A stretch of DNA of 64,000 nt from Pycnopodia helianthoides (taxonomy: Eukaryota > Echinodermata > Asteroidea > Forcipulatida > Asteriidae): the NCBI GenBank assembly GCA_032158295.1, contig CM063260.1, positions 2,551,501 to 2,615,500 of the forward strand. Direction: 5' to 3'. The translations under genes were made by a program, and so were the position numbers. Within the stretch, counting starts at the first letter, position 1. The number at the start of each line of letters is the position of its first letter. This document shows, one piece after another, positions 63,232-64,000 of the stretch. Below the pieces are notes generated by a model, which saw nothing but the letters and a program-made list of their open reading frames with translations, did not search any database and was not told the origin of the DNA.

Positions 63232-63572
63232 TTAAAGGTATTGTACACTTTTGGTAACAGCTCAAAATCAGTGTCCACATTTTGTGTGATTAAACATATG
63301 CATGAACAAACAAACCTGTGAAAGTTTGAGCTCAATTGGTCATCGAGGTCACGAGAAAATAGTGAAAAGAGATCTTATGTGTTTTCTGTTTTTTCAAACT
63401 ATCGCGCGCGATAATTACTATTGTTTACTCGTTTCTCAGAAACGATAGCATTTTAAGCAGAAATATTTTAAGGAACCCTTTCTACCATTACTTACTTTAA
63501 ATCATGTAAGTTATGTGTGAATCTGTGAACATTGTGTTTTTCGATCTTACCAATAGTGTACAGGGCCTTTAA
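63232..63572 (+). mobile_element. TTAA-type MITE family B, copy 3
   Basis: Begins TTAAAGGTATTGTACAC and ends AGTGTACAGGGCCTTTAA. Closely similar along its length to the copy at 51785. Confidence 0.85.
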
Positions 63573-64000
63573 AGTTAAAACCCTGTAAGAATACTGGTCA
63601 GACGCTGACCCCGAAAGCGTCAGTGACTCCACATTTTTTCGAGCTCATTATTCGAGTCTACGCGGGAGGGGTCGATTTCACAACGAGCTAACACTGATCT
63701 TAAGTGCGAATCAAACTGCCAAGCAAAGTGTGTGTCACAATTCAAACCACTTTACTTACAATTGGTCTCATTATTAAACGTAGTGCTTTAGGAAATCGAG
63801 CTTATAGGTCATTGATTGGTTCGAACTGGGTCGGTTCCACCGTCGTTTTCAACGGGACTGGATGTTTTCCCTTGCACCCACTTTTTTTTGAGTCATGGCA
63901 TCGTTGGGGGTTGCCTGGTACTCCTGGCAGGATTGGGTTACGTCTTGCGCGTGTTCTTCTTGCTGAGCCACACACACTTTGGGGGCACTGGGCCCAATTT

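Overview
The window is eukaryotic nuclear DNA. Genes are split by GT-AG introns of roughly 0.3 to 4 kb, noncoding DNA is AT-rich, and short inverted-repeat transposons, tRNA-derived SINEs and microsatellites are abundant. The gene content and the repeat style suggest an invertebrate deuterostome, most plausibly an echinoderm. That assignment is inference: no species-diagnostic locus was recognised.

Three protein-coding genes could be rebuilt exon by exon. (1) Positions 3154-7599, minus strand, 7 coding exons: YEATS4/GAS41, a histone acyl-lysine reader of chromatin-remodelling complexes. (2) Positions 27257-42568, plus strand, 16 coding exons: a type II membrane protein of about 808 residues in the transferrin receptor / glutamate carboxypeptidase II family. 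It has a cytoplasmic YTRF signal identical to the internalisation motif of vertebrate transferrin receptor 1. All five zinc-ligand positions of the peptidase are kept, but Gly replaces the catalytic Glu. (3) Positions 56172-58287, minus strand, 3 coding exons: a 183-residue protein with a 3CxxC zinc-binding domain, like receptor-transporting proteins. The three genes are not co-transcribed and I see no functional link between them beyond proximity.

The last exon of gene 1 and the next-to-last exon of gene 2 each need a one-base correction to restore the family reading frame. Both lie in short homopolymers, so consensus errors are as likely as real lesions.

The other roughly 80 percent is dominated by small nonautonomous elements. 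Several families begin TTAAAG and end CTTTAA. One of them (1851-2240) sits inside another, and a second copy of the host element preserves the empty site, showing TTAA target duplication. A 733-bp fold-back element (23063-23795) with GTCGAGGGGG-type termini is flanked by a 9-bp target duplication and also has a filled/empty-site comparison. A 285-bp segment holding half a TTAA element plus the acceptor, start codon and first codons of the receptor gene has been copied into that gene's own intron 6.

Layout: 1-3150 TTAA elements; 3154-7599 YEATS4; 7.7-26.8 kb repeat-rich intergenic DNA; 27.2-42.6 kb receptor-like gene; 42.6-56.1 kb repeats, a telomere-like tract and long GT arrays; 56.2-58.3 kb 3CxxC gene; 58.7-64 kb intergenic with a speculative secretory first exon near 61.6 kb and two more repeat copies at the right edge.
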